Source: Mucilaginibacter_A sp965201005 (lineage in GTDB: Bacteria > Bacteroidota > Bacteroidia > Sphingobacteriales > Sphingobacteriaceae). Taken from it: a stretch of DNA of 64,000 bases. The notes below the pieces were generated by a model, which was given only the letters and a program-made list of their open reading frames with translations, was not told where the DNA came from and made no database searches. Positions 16,865-24,826 of this stretch are shown in pieces. Both the position numbers and the translations under genes were made by a program. Where the stretch lies: assembly GCF_965201005.1 (NCBI RefSeq), contig NZ_OZ241747.1:1426001-1490000 (forward strand), read 5' to 3'. Numbering within the stretch: position 1 is the stretch's first letter; each line of letters opens with the position of its first letter.

Positions 16865-17584
16865 ATGGAAATTTTTTCAAAAAATGATGACCAGCTCATT
16901 TCTTCTTTAGAAGCAGAGTCATCAAAAGGAATGCAAAGGAGACAATTCCTGCGGTACGCTGGTGTAGGTACAGCAGCAGTAGGTTTGTTTGCCGCAGAAG
17001 CTTGTAAAAAGGACAGAAACTCTTACACAGGTGTGTATCTTGGAAGCGGGGACATCGGTATCTTAAATTATGCTTATGCTTTAGAGCAACTGGAAGCAGC
17101 TTTTTATGTACAAGTTGTATCAAATGCTGCTTTTACAACACAATTCAATGCTGATGAACAGACTTTGATCACAGAAGTCAGAAATCACGAAGTTTTGCAC
17201 CGGGAATTTTTTAAAGCTGCCCTGGGCGGAAACGCAATCCCAAATTTAACTGTAAATTTCAGTGCTATTAACTTTGCAAACCGTGCAAGTGTAATTGGTG
17301 CTGCAATGGCTTTTGAAGATTTAGGTGTCTCTGCTTACAATGGTGCCGGATATTTAATTAAAAGTGCTGATTACTTACTGATTGCAGGTAAAATTGTTTC
17401 GGTTGAGGCACGACATGCAGCTTATTTCAGGGATTTGATGACACCAAATACCTTTGTTGGGCAGGATGTAGTTAATGTTGCCGGAAATGGTCTGGAATAT
17501 GATAAAACACCACAATATGTTTTAGGAAAAGCCAGTGCCTACATCACCACACCAATTAACGCAGACGATTTACCAACTTCTTAA
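16865..17584 (+). CDS. Secreted ferritin-like domain protein (first of pair)
   Basis: 239 residues. A twin-arginine signal (RRQFLRYAGVGTAAVGLFAA) is followed by a possible lipobox ending in EAC, so it is probably exported folded and perhaps lipidated. The mature part is a four-helix ferritin-like domain (Ferritin_2/DUF4439 type) with Glu/His residues in helical positions: YALEQLEAAFYVQV, EVRNHEVLHREFFKA, FEDLGVSAYNGAG and SVEARHAAYFRDL. These fit a di-iron site. It is followed 12 bp later by a second family member. Iron storage or oxidative-stress function is inferred from the family. Confidence 0.88.
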   Translation: MEIFSKNDDQLISSLEAESSKGMQRRQFLRYAGVGTAAVGLFAAEACKKDRNSYTGVYLGSGDIGILNYAYALEQLEAAFYVQVVSNAAFTTQFNADEQTLITEVRNHEVLHREFFKAALGGNAIPNLTVNFSAINFANRASVIGAAMAFEDLGVSAYNGAGYLIKSADYLLIAGKIVSVEARHAAYFRDLMTPNTFVGQDVVNVAGNGLEYDKTPQYVLGKASAYITTPINADDLPTS

Positions 17585-17596
17585 AAAATTAAAATC

Positions 17597-18484
17597 ATGG
17601 ATTTACTAAATATCATTGAAGAAATTGAAAAGGTTGACCCGGAATTTCAGGACAAAATCAGTCCGCGCCGTGCAGCTATAAAAAATATAACCAGTTTTGG
17701 TTCTAAAGTAGCTGTTGCTGCTTTACCATTTGCAGTTGGCTCTTTGTTTAAAAAAGCTTACGCACAACAATCCTCCAGTGCAATTGTAGGTGTTTTAAAC
17801 TATGCTTTAACTTTAGAGTTTTTAGAATATAATTTTTATAACACGGGTTTAAATGGTTCTATGAGTACGATTTTGAAAGGTACAATGAGCCAGTCAGAAC
17901 TTGCTGGTTTAAACTTGATTACCACTGATGAAATGCACCATGTTACTTTTTTACAAGGTGTAATTACATCTCTTGGCGGTACACCATATACCGTACCTAC
18001 AACAGGCTATGATTTTACTGCAAAAGGTAATTTTCGTGATGTTTTTACCAACAGCAATACATTTTTAGCAGTTGCAGAAACATTTGAAGATACAGGTGTA
18101 AGGGCTTACAAAGGCCAGGCAGGTGCAATTTTACGTAACAAAACGGTGTTAACGGCCGCCTTAGATATTCATTCTGTGGAAGCCCGTCATGCTTCACATT
18201 TGCGTATGCTGCGCAGGGCAAGGATGATTGCTTCCGGCATGTCTGTAACTGCTGCTATTCGTCCATGGATTACCGGTGCAAATGATACAGGTATTGGTGC
18301 AGCAGTAGATGGATCTTATGCAGGGGAAGACAATGTTATGCAGGGTGGTGTAAATGTTGCAACAGGTTTGCCAGCTTATAATACCATCGCTGGTGCAAAT
18401 GCTGCTACGAGTGCAACTCAAGCCTTTGACGAACCTTTGGACATGCCTACAGTTGTTGGGATTGTAAAACCATTTTTTAACTAA
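17597..18484 (+). CDS. Secreted ferritin-like domain protein (second of pair)
   Basis: 295 residues. A twin-arginine-like motif (SPRRAAIKNITSFG) and hydrophobic stretch ending AYAQQSS form an export signal placed about 20 residues in. The ferritin-like helices mirror the previous gene: YALTLEFLEYNFYNTG, TTDEMHHVTFLQGV, ETFEDTGVRAYKGQAG and HSVEARHASHLRML. It has a longer C-terminal tail rich in Gly, Ala and Thr. It is cotranscribed with the preceding paralogue and ended by a terminator at 18518-18556. The pair is probably a duplicated unit acting together. Confidence 0.88.
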   Translation: MDLLNIIEEIEKVDPEFQDKISPRRAAIKNITSFGSKVAVAALPFAVGSLFKKAYAQQSSSAIVGVLNYALTLEFLEYNFYNTGLNGSMSTILKGTMSQSELAGLNLITTDEMHHVTFLQGVITSLGGTPYTVPTTGYDFTAKGNFRDVFTNSNTFLAVAETFEDTGVRAYKGQAGAILRNKTVLTAALDIHSVEARHASHLRMLRRARMIASGMSVTAAIRPWITGANDTGIGAAVDGSYAGEDNVMQGGVNVATGLPAYNTIAGANAATSATQAFDEPLDMPTVVGIVKPFFN

Positions 18485-18517
18485 GAGATTCTTTTCGTTA
18501 TTAGATATTTTAAATTT

Positions 18518-18556
18518 AAAAGTCCTGATTGCTAATAGCTTTCAGGACTTTTTTTG
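18518..18556 (+). terminator. Terminator of the ferritin-like operon
   Basis: AAAGTCCTGA / TCAGGACTTT stem with a 12-nt loop and a T7 run, 35 bp after the stop codon. Confidence 0.88.
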
Positions 18557-18599
18557 TTGCTTAAGTTTACAAACTGTTCTGAATTTGTTAAACATTTGT

Positions 18600-18694
18600 A
18601 TGCTTCTTTTATCACCAATAATTTGGTGGTTTGTGATGCAGATTTTCATCAGTGCAATAGTAACAGCAAAAATTCGGGTAGGTAAAAGAAGCAT
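18600..18694. repeat. Paired inverted repeat element, 95 bp
   Basis: Left arm ATGCTTCTTTTATCACC plus AATAATTTGG, right arm GGTAAAAGAAGCAT. Same length as the element at 12436-12530. It lies between the ferritin terminator and the mqnC end. Confidence 0.88.
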
Positions 18695-18788
18695 TCAGGA
18701 TTTTTGATTGAAATCTGAAACAGACTACAGCTCAATCAGCAGAAAAAAATGCTTAGGATTTAAGTCAGTATAAACTGGATTATTAATG

Positions 18789-18832
18789 ATGCTTCTTTTA
18801 TCAGCCTAAATTTAGGGTGATAAAAGAAGCAT
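18789..18832. repeat. Compact palindromic repeat element, 44 bp
   Basis: Two arms meet almost head to head: ATGCTTCTTTTATCAGCC then TAAATTTA then GGGTGATAAAAGAAGCAT. The last base is shared with the mqnC stop codon (18832-18834). As an RNA hairpin it could end mqnC transcription. Confidence 0.9.
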
Positions 18833-19956
18833 TAGTAATTAATAACCTGCTCTTCCAATGCTTCCGGAACCTCGCGCCACTGGTATTTCTGATTGCGTAA
18901 CTGCGGTTCAAACCCGGCTTCTCTAATAGCTTCCTGGATTCCTTTTGCAGTGAAACGATGCGGTGCCCCGGCTGCAGAAACTACGTTTTCTTCAATCATA
19001 ATTGAACCAAAATCATTCGCCCCGGCTTGTAAACACAATTGTGCAACCTGCTTTCCAACTGTTAACCACGATGCCTGGATGTTTTTGATATTGGGCAGCA
19101 TGATCCGGCTTAAAGCAATCATCCGGATATATTCATTCCCGCTTACATTATTGGTTATGCCTCTTACTTTTCGCAGTAATGTACCGTCGTCCTGAAATGG
19201 CCAAGGAATGAAAGCCACAAAACCATAAGCTTCAGCAGGTTTTTCAGCTTGTACTTCGCGGATCCAGACTAAATGTTCAAAACGCTCTTCCAACGTTTCC
19301 ACATGGCCAAACATCATGGTTGCAGAAGTTGGCAAATTTAATTGGTGTGCAGCCCGCATCACATCCAGCCATTCTTTTCCGCCACATTTTCCTTTAGAAA
19401 TAAGGCGGCGGACACGATCATTCAAAATTTCTGCACCTGCACCAGGCAAGGAATCCAGGCCTGCTGTTTTTAAAGCCGATAAAACTTCATGATGACTTAA
19501 CTTATCCAACTTAGCAATGTGTGCGATTTCCGGCGGACCTAAAGAATGGAGTTTCAAATCCGGATAAAGTTGTTTCAGTTTAGAAAAAAGATCAACATAA
19601 AACTGCAGACCTAAATCGGGATGATGGCCGCCCTGAAGCAGCAATTGATCTCCGCCTAAACGAAAAGTTTCTTCAATTTTTTGTTTGTACGTTTCAATAT
19701 CGGTAATGTAACTGTCTTCATGTCCCGGTCGGCGGAAAAAATTACAAAACTTGCAATTGGCGATACAAACATTGGTTGTGTTTACGTTCCGGTCGATCTG
19801 CCAGGTAACTTTGCCATGCGGAACCTGGATTTTACGCAATTCGTTGGCCGTAAACATCAGTTCGGCAGTAGAAGCATGGTTGTAGAGAAAAAGGCCTTCT
19901 TCAATTGACAAAAAATCAAACTGAAGCGCACGATCTAACAGTTCTGCAGTGTTCAT
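18832..19956 (-). CDS. mqnC: Cyclic dehypoxanthinyl futalosine synthase (MqnC)
   Basis: Radical-SAM enzyme of the futalosine menaquinone pathway. 374 residues. The 4Fe-4S/SAM motif is CIANCKFC at about residue 65, followed by FFRRPGHED. GGDQLLLQGGHHPDLGL, LHSLGPPEIAHIA and GLDSLPGAGAEIL are family features shared with MqnE; the length, N-terminus and lack of MqnE features favour MqnC. A perfect TATATTTG box ends only 4 nt before the ATG, implying a nearly leaderless mRNA. The stop codon shares a base with a repeat palindrome. Confidence 0.93.
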   Translation of the reverse strand: MNTAELLDRALQFDFLSIEEGLFLYNHASTAELMFTANELRKIQVPHGKVTWQIDRNVNTTNVCIANCKFCNFFRRPGHEDSYITDIETYKQKIEETFRLGGDQLLLQGGHHPDLGLQFYVDLFSKLKQLYPDLKLHSLGPPEIAHIAKLDKLSHHEVLSALKTAGLDSLPGAGAEILNDRVRRLISKGKCGGKEWLDVMRAAHQLNLPTSATMMFGHVETLEERFEHLVWIREVQAEKPAEAYGFVAFIPWPFQDDGTLLRKVRGITNNVSGNEYIRMIALSRIMLPNIKNIQASWLTVGKQVAQLCLQAGANDFGSIMIEENVVSAAGAPHRFTAKGIQEAIREAGFEPQLRNQKYQWREVPEALEEQVINY

Positions 19957-19960
19957 GCAA

Positions 19961-19968
19961 CAAATATA
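19961..19968 (-). promoter_or_regulatory. mqnC promoter, -7 box directly at start codon
   Basis: Reverse-strand TATATTTG followed by TTGC and then ATG. With the usual -7 geometry, transcription would begin at or within one or two bases of the start codon. Confidence 0.55.
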
Positions 19969-20070
19969 AGCAGATGTGCCTTAATTTATTTTCAAACAAC
20001 GGAAACTTACATTGGAGTGTAAATGGTGAACCCAAAAAGCAACAAACTAATCACAAGCCGGTTTTTGCCT

Positions 20071-20095
20071 GAAATTTAGGTGATAAAAGAAGCAT
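20071..20095 (-). repeat. Solo type A repeat touching a stop codon
   Basis: GAAATTTAGGTGATAAAAG then AAGCAT. The final T (20095) is part of the stop codon of the hypothetical gene ending at 20095. The arrangement is the same as at 18832. Confidence 0.85.
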
Positions 20096-20499
20096 TACCT
20101 GATCATTACGCCAGGTTTGTTAAGAATGGGGGTTTTTATGAAATTGGATTCGACAATGCTTTCCGGCAGGAAGATAAACTTTTTATCAAAAATCTGATTA
20201 TCAACATAATAACTTAGCCAGTATTCATTGGTCAAGCCAAAAGTCTGTTCGTCAATCGGTTCTATCAAAACAAAACCCTGGCCTTCAACTTTTGGGAAAG
20301 CGTGGCGTAAAGTAGAAGTTTTTACATCTTCGCCATCTTTAAAACCATAACCTTTCGAAGTAATCAGCACGTTATCAATTTCCTTGTTTTTTAAGTTGAT
20401 CAGATAAACATACCAAACCCGGCTTTCAGGATTTTCACTTTCCAAAGCAACAGCAACGGCAATGTCCTCAACTTTATTTTGCGGTAGGTCTTTCAGCAT
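20095..20499 (-). CDS. Conserved hypothetical protein (134 aa)
   Basis: 134 residues beginning MLKDLPQNKVEDIAVAVAL. It appears to be a beta-rich fold (VWYVYLINLKNKEIDNVLIT, GQGFVLIEPIDEQTFGLTN, FIFLPESIVESNF). No named domain is recognised. It lies 34 bp downstream of topA on the same strand and may be cotranscribed with it. The stop overlaps the end of a repeat copy. Confidence 0.75.
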   Translation of the reverse strand: MLKDLPQNKVEDIAVAVALESENPESRVWYVYLINLKNKEIDNVLITSKGYGFKDGEDVKTSTLRHAFPKVEGQGFVLIEPIDEQTFGLTNEYWLSYYVDNQIFDKKFIFLPESIVESNFIKTPILNKPGVMIR

Positions 20500-20533
20500 T
20501 AATTGTTATATTGAACTATAAAACAAGTTGATA

Positions 20534-22954
20534 TTATTTTTTCCTGGCGAATTTTTTGACTGGCTTCTTGGATTCTTTAACAGATTTTTTAGCAGGCTTT
20601 TTAGGTTCTTTTTCAGCCGTTTTTGCAAATTTCTTAGAAAATTTCTTTGGTTCCTTTTCAGCAATTTCGGCTAAAGCTTTGCAATCTGCATAAGTAAGTT
20701 CTTCCGGTTCTTTTCCTTTCGGGATTTTTACATTGAGCTTTCCATACTTAATATACGGTCCCCAGCGGCCGTTTTCAATGCGCATGGCTTCATCTTCTGC
20801 AAAAGATTTGATCAATTTTTCTGCATCCGCTTTGCGCTTGTTTTCAATAATTTCGATCCCAATTTTTTCATCGGCATCCAAAGGGTCAATATCTTTCGGA
20901 AGTGAATAGAATGCACCGTTGTGGCGGATATACGGGCCAAATTTACCGATGGCAACCGTCATAACTTCATCTTCAAAAACACCGATTTTTTTCGGAAGTT
21001 TAAAAAGCTCCAAAGCTTCTTCCAGTGTAATGGTTTCAATCATCTGGCCGGAGCGCAGGCTGGCATAAGCTGGTTTTTCTTCGCCTTCCGCAGCTTCGCC
21101 GATTTGTACAAATGGGCCGTAACGACCGATGCGCACAGTTATTTTTTTACCACTTTTTGGGTCGATGCCTAATTCCCGCTCACCGCTGGCCCTGTCTGCT
21201 GTTTTGATGGTTTCTTCTACTTCCTGATGAAAAGGATCGTAAAACTTCTTGAGCATTTTCGTCCAGTCTTCCAAGCCCTGCGCAATTTCGTCAAACTGCT
21301 TTTCCACCCCGGCCGTAAAATGAAAATCCACGATCCCGTTAAAATGCTGAACCAGAAAATCGTTTACCACGGCACCAATATCCGTTGGGAACAACTTGCT
21401 TTTTTCTGCGCCCGTAATCTCTGATTTTTGTTCTTTGACTACTGTTTTGTCCTGCAACGTAAGCACGGTATAATTACGCGGTTTTCCTTCCCGGTCTTCC
21501 TTTATCACATAGCCGCGATTTTGTATGGTAGAAATAGTAGGGGCGTAGGTTGAAGGACGGCCAATGCCAAGTTCTTCCAGTTTCTTCACCAAACTGGCTT
21601 CGGTATTTCTGGCTGGCGGACGGCTGAAACGCTCGGTTGCGTTCAAATCCCGCAGGTTCAATTGCTGGCCTTTTGTTAACGGCGGCAAAATGGCATTGTC
21701 GCTGCTGTCGTCCAGTTTGTTTTCTTCTTCATCATCAGAAGATTCTAAATAAACTTTTAGAAAACCATCAAAACGCAGCACTTCACCGTTGGCCACTAAT
21801 TCTTCTTTCCGGGTAGAGACACTGATTTTGGCAGTTGTTTTTTCAAATAAAGCCTCACTCATTTGCGAGGCAATGGCACGTTTCCAGATCAGTTCATACA
21901 AACGGATCTCTGCCGGATCACCATCGGTAGTATGTTGGTTAAAATAGGTTGGACGAATGGCTTCGTGTGCTTCCTGCGCACCGGCAGATTTGGTTTTGTA
22001 TTTTCTGAACTGATAATAGTTACCTCCGTAAGCAGATGTGATTTCTTTGGAAGCCGCATCCAAAGCCGTATCCGAAAGATTAACAGAATCGGTACGCATA
22101 TAAGTGATCTTTCCGGCTTCATACAAACGCTGCGCTAAAGCCATTGTTCGGGAAACGGAAAAACTTAATTTTCGGCTTGCTTCCTGCTGTAAAGTAGAAG
22201 TGGTAAAAGGTGCTGCCGGTGAACGTTTGGATGGCCGGGTTTCCAGACTGCTTATCTTGAAAACCGCATCGGCACAATCGTTTAAAAAACTTTCCGCATC
22301 ACTTTGCCGGATAAAGCGGTTTGGCAATTCGGCCTTAAAAATTTCTTTGTTTTTTCCGGTGGTAAAAACAGCAACAGTGCGGTAAGCAGCTTCAGGTTTA
22401 AATTTGTTGATTTCGCGTTCGCGCTCAACAATTAACCGAACGGCAACAGATTGTACCCGGCCGGCAGAAAGGGAAGGTTTTATTTTTTTCCACAAAACAG
22501 GGGAAAGTTCAAACCCCACCAAACGGTCTAAAACGCGGCGCGCCTGCTGGGCGTTGACTAAATTATAATCTATTTTTCGCGGTGTCTCTATCGCTTTTAA
22601 AATAGCTGGTTTTGTAATTTCGTGAAAAACAATGCGGCGTGTACTGGCATCTTTTAAACCTAAAGTTTCAAACAAATGCCAGGAAATGGCTTCACCTTCA
22701 CGGTCTTCATCTGATGCAAGCCAAACAATGTCTGCTTCTTTTGCCAGCTTTTTCAGCTCGCTTACTACCTGCTTTTTATCGGCCGGGACTTCATATTTTT
22801 GAACAAAGCCATTGGCAACATCAATCGCATCATCAGATTTTACCAAATCGCGGATATGTCCGTAGCTTGATTTCACCGTAAAATCCTTTCCTAAATAACC
22901 TTCAATTGTTTTGGCTTTTGCCGGTGATTCTACAATCAATAAATTTTTTGCCAT
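20534..22954 (-). CDS. topA: DNA topoisomerase I
   Basis: Type IA topoisomerase that relaxes negative supercoils. 806 residues. N-terminal TOPRIM domain: LLIVESPAKAKTIEGYLG and ASDEDREGEAISWHL (acidic DxD-type residues). The catalytic Tyr is in GKITYMRTDSVNLS. PSTYAPTISTIQNRGYV is another core motif. C-terminal GRYGPFVQIGEA, GKFGPYIRHNGAF and GRWGPYIKYGKL repeats are the Cys-free TOPRIM-associated units, followed by a Lys/Ala/Pro-rich tail (KKPAKKSVKESKKPVKKFA). No zinc fingers are seen, common for this lineage. Confidence 0.97.
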   Translation of the reverse strand: MAKNLLIVESPAKAKTIEGYLGKDFTVKSSYGHIRDLVKSDDAIDVANGFVQKYEVPADKKQVVSELKKLAKEADIVWLASDEDREGEAISWHLFETLGLKDASTRRIVFHEITKPAILKAIETPRKIDYNLVNAQQARRVLDRLVGFELSPVLWKKIKPSLSAGRVQSVAVRLIVEREREINKFKPEAAYRTVAVFTTGKNKEIFKAELPNRFIRQSDAESFLNDCADAVFKISSLETRPSKRSPAAPFTTSTLQQEASRKLSFSVSRTMALAQRLYEAGKITYMRTDSVNLSDTALDAASKEITSAYGGNYYQFRKYKTKSAGAQEAHEAIRPTYFNQHTTDGDPAEIRLYELIWKRAIASQMSEALFEKTTAKISVSTRKEELVANGEVLRFDGFLKVYLESSDDEEENKLDDSSDNAILPPLTKGQQLNLRDLNATERFSRPPARNTEASLVKKLEELGIGRPSTYAPTISTIQNRGYVIKEDREGKPRNYTVLTLQDKTVVKEQKSEITGAEKSKLFPTDIGAVVNDFLVQHFNGIVDFHFTAGVEKQFDEIAQGLEDWTKMLKKFYDPFHQEVEETIKTADRASGERELGIDPKSGKKITVRIGRYGPFVQIGEAAEGEEKPAYASLRSGQMIETITLEEALELFKLPKKIGVFEDEVMTVAIGKFGPYIRHNGAFYSLPKDIDPLDADEKIGIEIIENKRKADAEKLIKSFAEDEAMRIENGRWGPYIKYGKLNVKIPKGKEPEELTYADCKALAEIAEKEPKKFSKKFAKTAEKEPKKPAKKSVKESKKPVKKFARKK

Positions 22955-23075
22955 TAAAATCGCTTAGTTTCTGCAAAGAAAACACAAAGAATACTAAATA
23001 TACAATGTTTGTTTACTATAAAAAATAGCATCCAAACATTTAGGGCCTGTTCAAAATTTGTGCAACCTGTTTTGG

Positions 23076-23159
23076 ATACTTCTTTTATCACCTAAAAAAT
23101 GGTAAGTGTTTTATTTAGAATTGCTGCAAAAACTAAAATTTATACGATAAAAGAAGCAT
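23076..23159. repeat. Paired inverted repeat element, 84 bp
   Basis: Left arm ATACTTCTTTTATCACC plus TAAAAAATGG, right arm AAATTTATACGATAAAAG plus AAGCAT. It lies between mnmA and topA, downstream of mnmA. Confidence 0.85.
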
Positions 23160-23205
23160 TGTATTTTTGCTGATATAAGTTTAAAACAGGCATTAACACA
23201 AAAAT

Positions 23206-23224
23206 ATACTGCTAAAAGAAGTAT
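23206..23224. repeat. Short dyad of the repeat family
   Basis: ATACTGCTAAAAGAAGTAT combines a type B left half with a type A right half, just after the mnmA stop (23243 on the minus strand). Confidence 0.7.
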
Positions 23225-23242
23225 GTATTATTTTAGAAATTG

Positions 23243-24331
23243 CTAAATTAAAAAACCGCCGCCCAGCAAATCATTGCCTTCATAAAACACAGCCGACTGG
23301 CCTGGTGCAATGCCCGAAACCTGATGATGGAAATTTATTTTCAGATGATCGTTCATCTGCGTAACCGTGCTTAAACTGCCCTGATCTTTATAACGGATTT
23401 TGGTTACGGCTTCAATTCCGTCCTGAAGGTTATCATATTTAATCAGGTTAAAATCCCGAACCCAAGCTTCGCCGCTTTCCAAATCTTCCTGTTCACCCAA
23501 AACTACCGTATTGGTTTTTGGGTCGATTTTGGTGACAAACATTGGCTTGCCAAACGCAACGCCCAGGCCTTTCCGCTGGCCGATGGTATAAAAAGGATAA
23601 CCCTGATGTTTGCCAACAACCGTTCCATCGCGCAAAACAAAATTGCCGCCTGCCACGCGTTCTTCCAAATCTGCAACCTGATGTTTTAAAAATGCGCGGT
23701 AATCATTGTCTGGTACAAAACAAATTTCATAGCTTTCGCTTTTGCTGGCCAACTCTAACTGGCCCATTTCTACGGCCATCTGTTTAATTTCTGTTTTAGC
23801 GAAAGAGCCTAACGGAAAATGCGTACGGGCAAGGTTTTTTTGCGAAACGCCCCACAAAACATACGATTGATCTTTATGTTCATCGCGGCCTTTAGAAATT
23901 AGGTAACGCCCGTTTTCCTGCCGGCGGATGTTGGCGTAATGGCCGGTTGCAATAAATTCACAATCCAGTTTATCGGCCCGTTTAAGCAAAGCTTCCCATT
24001 TGATGTGCGTATTGCAAAGCACACAAGGGTTTGGCGTGCGGCCGGCCAGGTATTCATCCACAAAATTGTTTATGACCGAACCACCAAATTCGCTGCGGAT
24101 ATCTAAAATATAATGCGGAAAACCGTAACCAACCGCCAGGGCACGTGCATCGTTTATGCTATCCAAGCTGCAACAACCGGTTTCTTTGGAGCTGGAGCCG
24201 GATGATGCATAGTCCCAGGTTTTCATGGTCAGGCCGATTACTTCATAACCTTGTTCATGCAGCATCACTGCCGCAACAGAACTATCAACACCGCCGCTCA
24301 TGGCTACCAAAATTCTTCCGTGCTTGCTCAT
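23243..24331 (-). CDS. mnmA: tRNA-specific 2-thiouridylase MnmA
   Basis: Thiolates U34 of Lys, Glu and Gln tRNAs using sulfur relayed from IscS. 362 residues from ATG at 24331 (MSKHGRILVAMSGGVDSSVA); the longer frame to 24349 begins with TTG and overlaps the promoter box. Visible: PP-loop SGGVDSS, catalytic cysteines in NPCVLCNTHIKW and ESYEICFVPDND, and the tRNA-binding region RKGLGVAFGKP. A -7 box TACCTTTG at 24347-24354 gives a very short leader. Confidence 0.96.
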   Translation of the reverse strand: MSKHGRILVAMSGGVDSSVAAVMLHEQGYEVIGLTMKTWDYASSGSSSKETGCCSLDSINDARALAVGYGFPHYILDIRSEFGGSVINNFVDEYLAGRTPNPCVLCNTHIKWEALLKRADKLDCEFIATGHYANIRRQENGRYLISKGRDEHKDQSYVLWGVSQKNLARTHFPLGSFAKTEIKQMAVEMGQLELASKSESYEICFVPDNDYRAFLKHQVADLEERVAGGNFVLRDGTVVGKHQGYPFYTIGQRKGLGVAFGKPMFVTKIDPKTNTVVLGEQEDLESGEAWVRDFNLIKYDNLQDGIEAVTKIRYKDQGSLSTVTQMNDHLKINFHHQVSGIAPGQSAVFYEGNDLLGGGFLI

Positions 24332-24346
24332 TTTTAAAATAAAGCA

Positions 24347-24354
24347 CAAAGGTA
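24347..24354 (-). promoter_or_regulatory. Probable mnmA promoter, -7 box TACCTTTG
   Basis: An exact reverse-strand TAnnTTTG match 15 nt ahead of the chosen start codon; it supports the ATG at 24331 over the upstream TTG. Confidence 0.5.
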
Positions 24355-24433
24355 AATGATCGCATTGAAATGTAGCAGCTTTGCCGGTCAGGTTTAGGTA
24401 ATACTATAATTTGCAACTAAAGATAAAACACGG

Positions 24434-24459
24434 ATGCTTCTTTTACCGGCATAAAAATG
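24434..24459 (+). repeat. Solo type A repeat
   Basis: ATGCTTCTTTTACCGGC followed by ATAAAAATG. The CGGCAT half is the one seen in type B copies, which links the two forms. Confidence 0.8.
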
Positions 24460-24525
24460 ATTTTTGGGCTGATGAGGAAAAAGACGGTGATCCCTTTATT
24501 ATTCAAAACCTGCTTAAATTGCTAA

Positions 24526-24609
24526 ATGCTTCTTTTATCACATAAAATTTGGCGGTTTTTCTATAGCTATTAATTACAAAAGCAAAATTTACAGGCATAA
24601 AAGAAGCAT
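24526..24609. repeat. Paired inverted repeat element, 84 bp
   Basis: Left arm ATGCTTCTTTTATCACA plus TAAAATTTGGCGG; right arm AAAATTTACAGGC plus ATAAAAGAAGCAT. Same length as the element at 23076-23159. Confidence 0.88.
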
Positions 24610-24826
24610 TGTAGTCTTATCACAAAAAATCTAAACAGCTTGTCAAAAAAAGTATTTCATGGCAATCGATTTAAAAAAACTTATAAATATAATTGAATCA
24701 GGATCAAAATACATGCGATGGATCAAACAGAATAATTTGAAACTTTTGTGCGATTTTGAACAATATTGCAAACTAATTTCTACTTTAGCCTTCACAACCA
24801 TTTCTAAACTTAATTTTTTCTGATTT

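Larger units (their letters stand above)
24350..24826. other. Intergenic region between mnmA and the sugar oxidoreductase operon
   Basis: A 477-bp divergent gap holding a solo repeat (24434-24459), a paired element (24526-24609) and the leader of the GMC gene. A 54-codon open frame (24659-24823) lies in the leader but is not convincing. No confident -33/-7 pair was found for the operon. Confidence 0.6.

Noticed and set aside
22366..22380. TAAAAACAGC cores in topA, fadD-like (5911, 7517) and other genes as form B copies
   Set aside because: Matches are limited to the low-complexity core, with poor flanks; kept out of the repeat list though some may be real.
24659..24823. 54-codon ORF MAIDLKKLINIIESGSKYMR... 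ahead of the GMC gene
   Set aside because: AT-driven composition, no recognised family and no initiation context; more likely leader sequence. Ribosome profiling would be needed to revive it.
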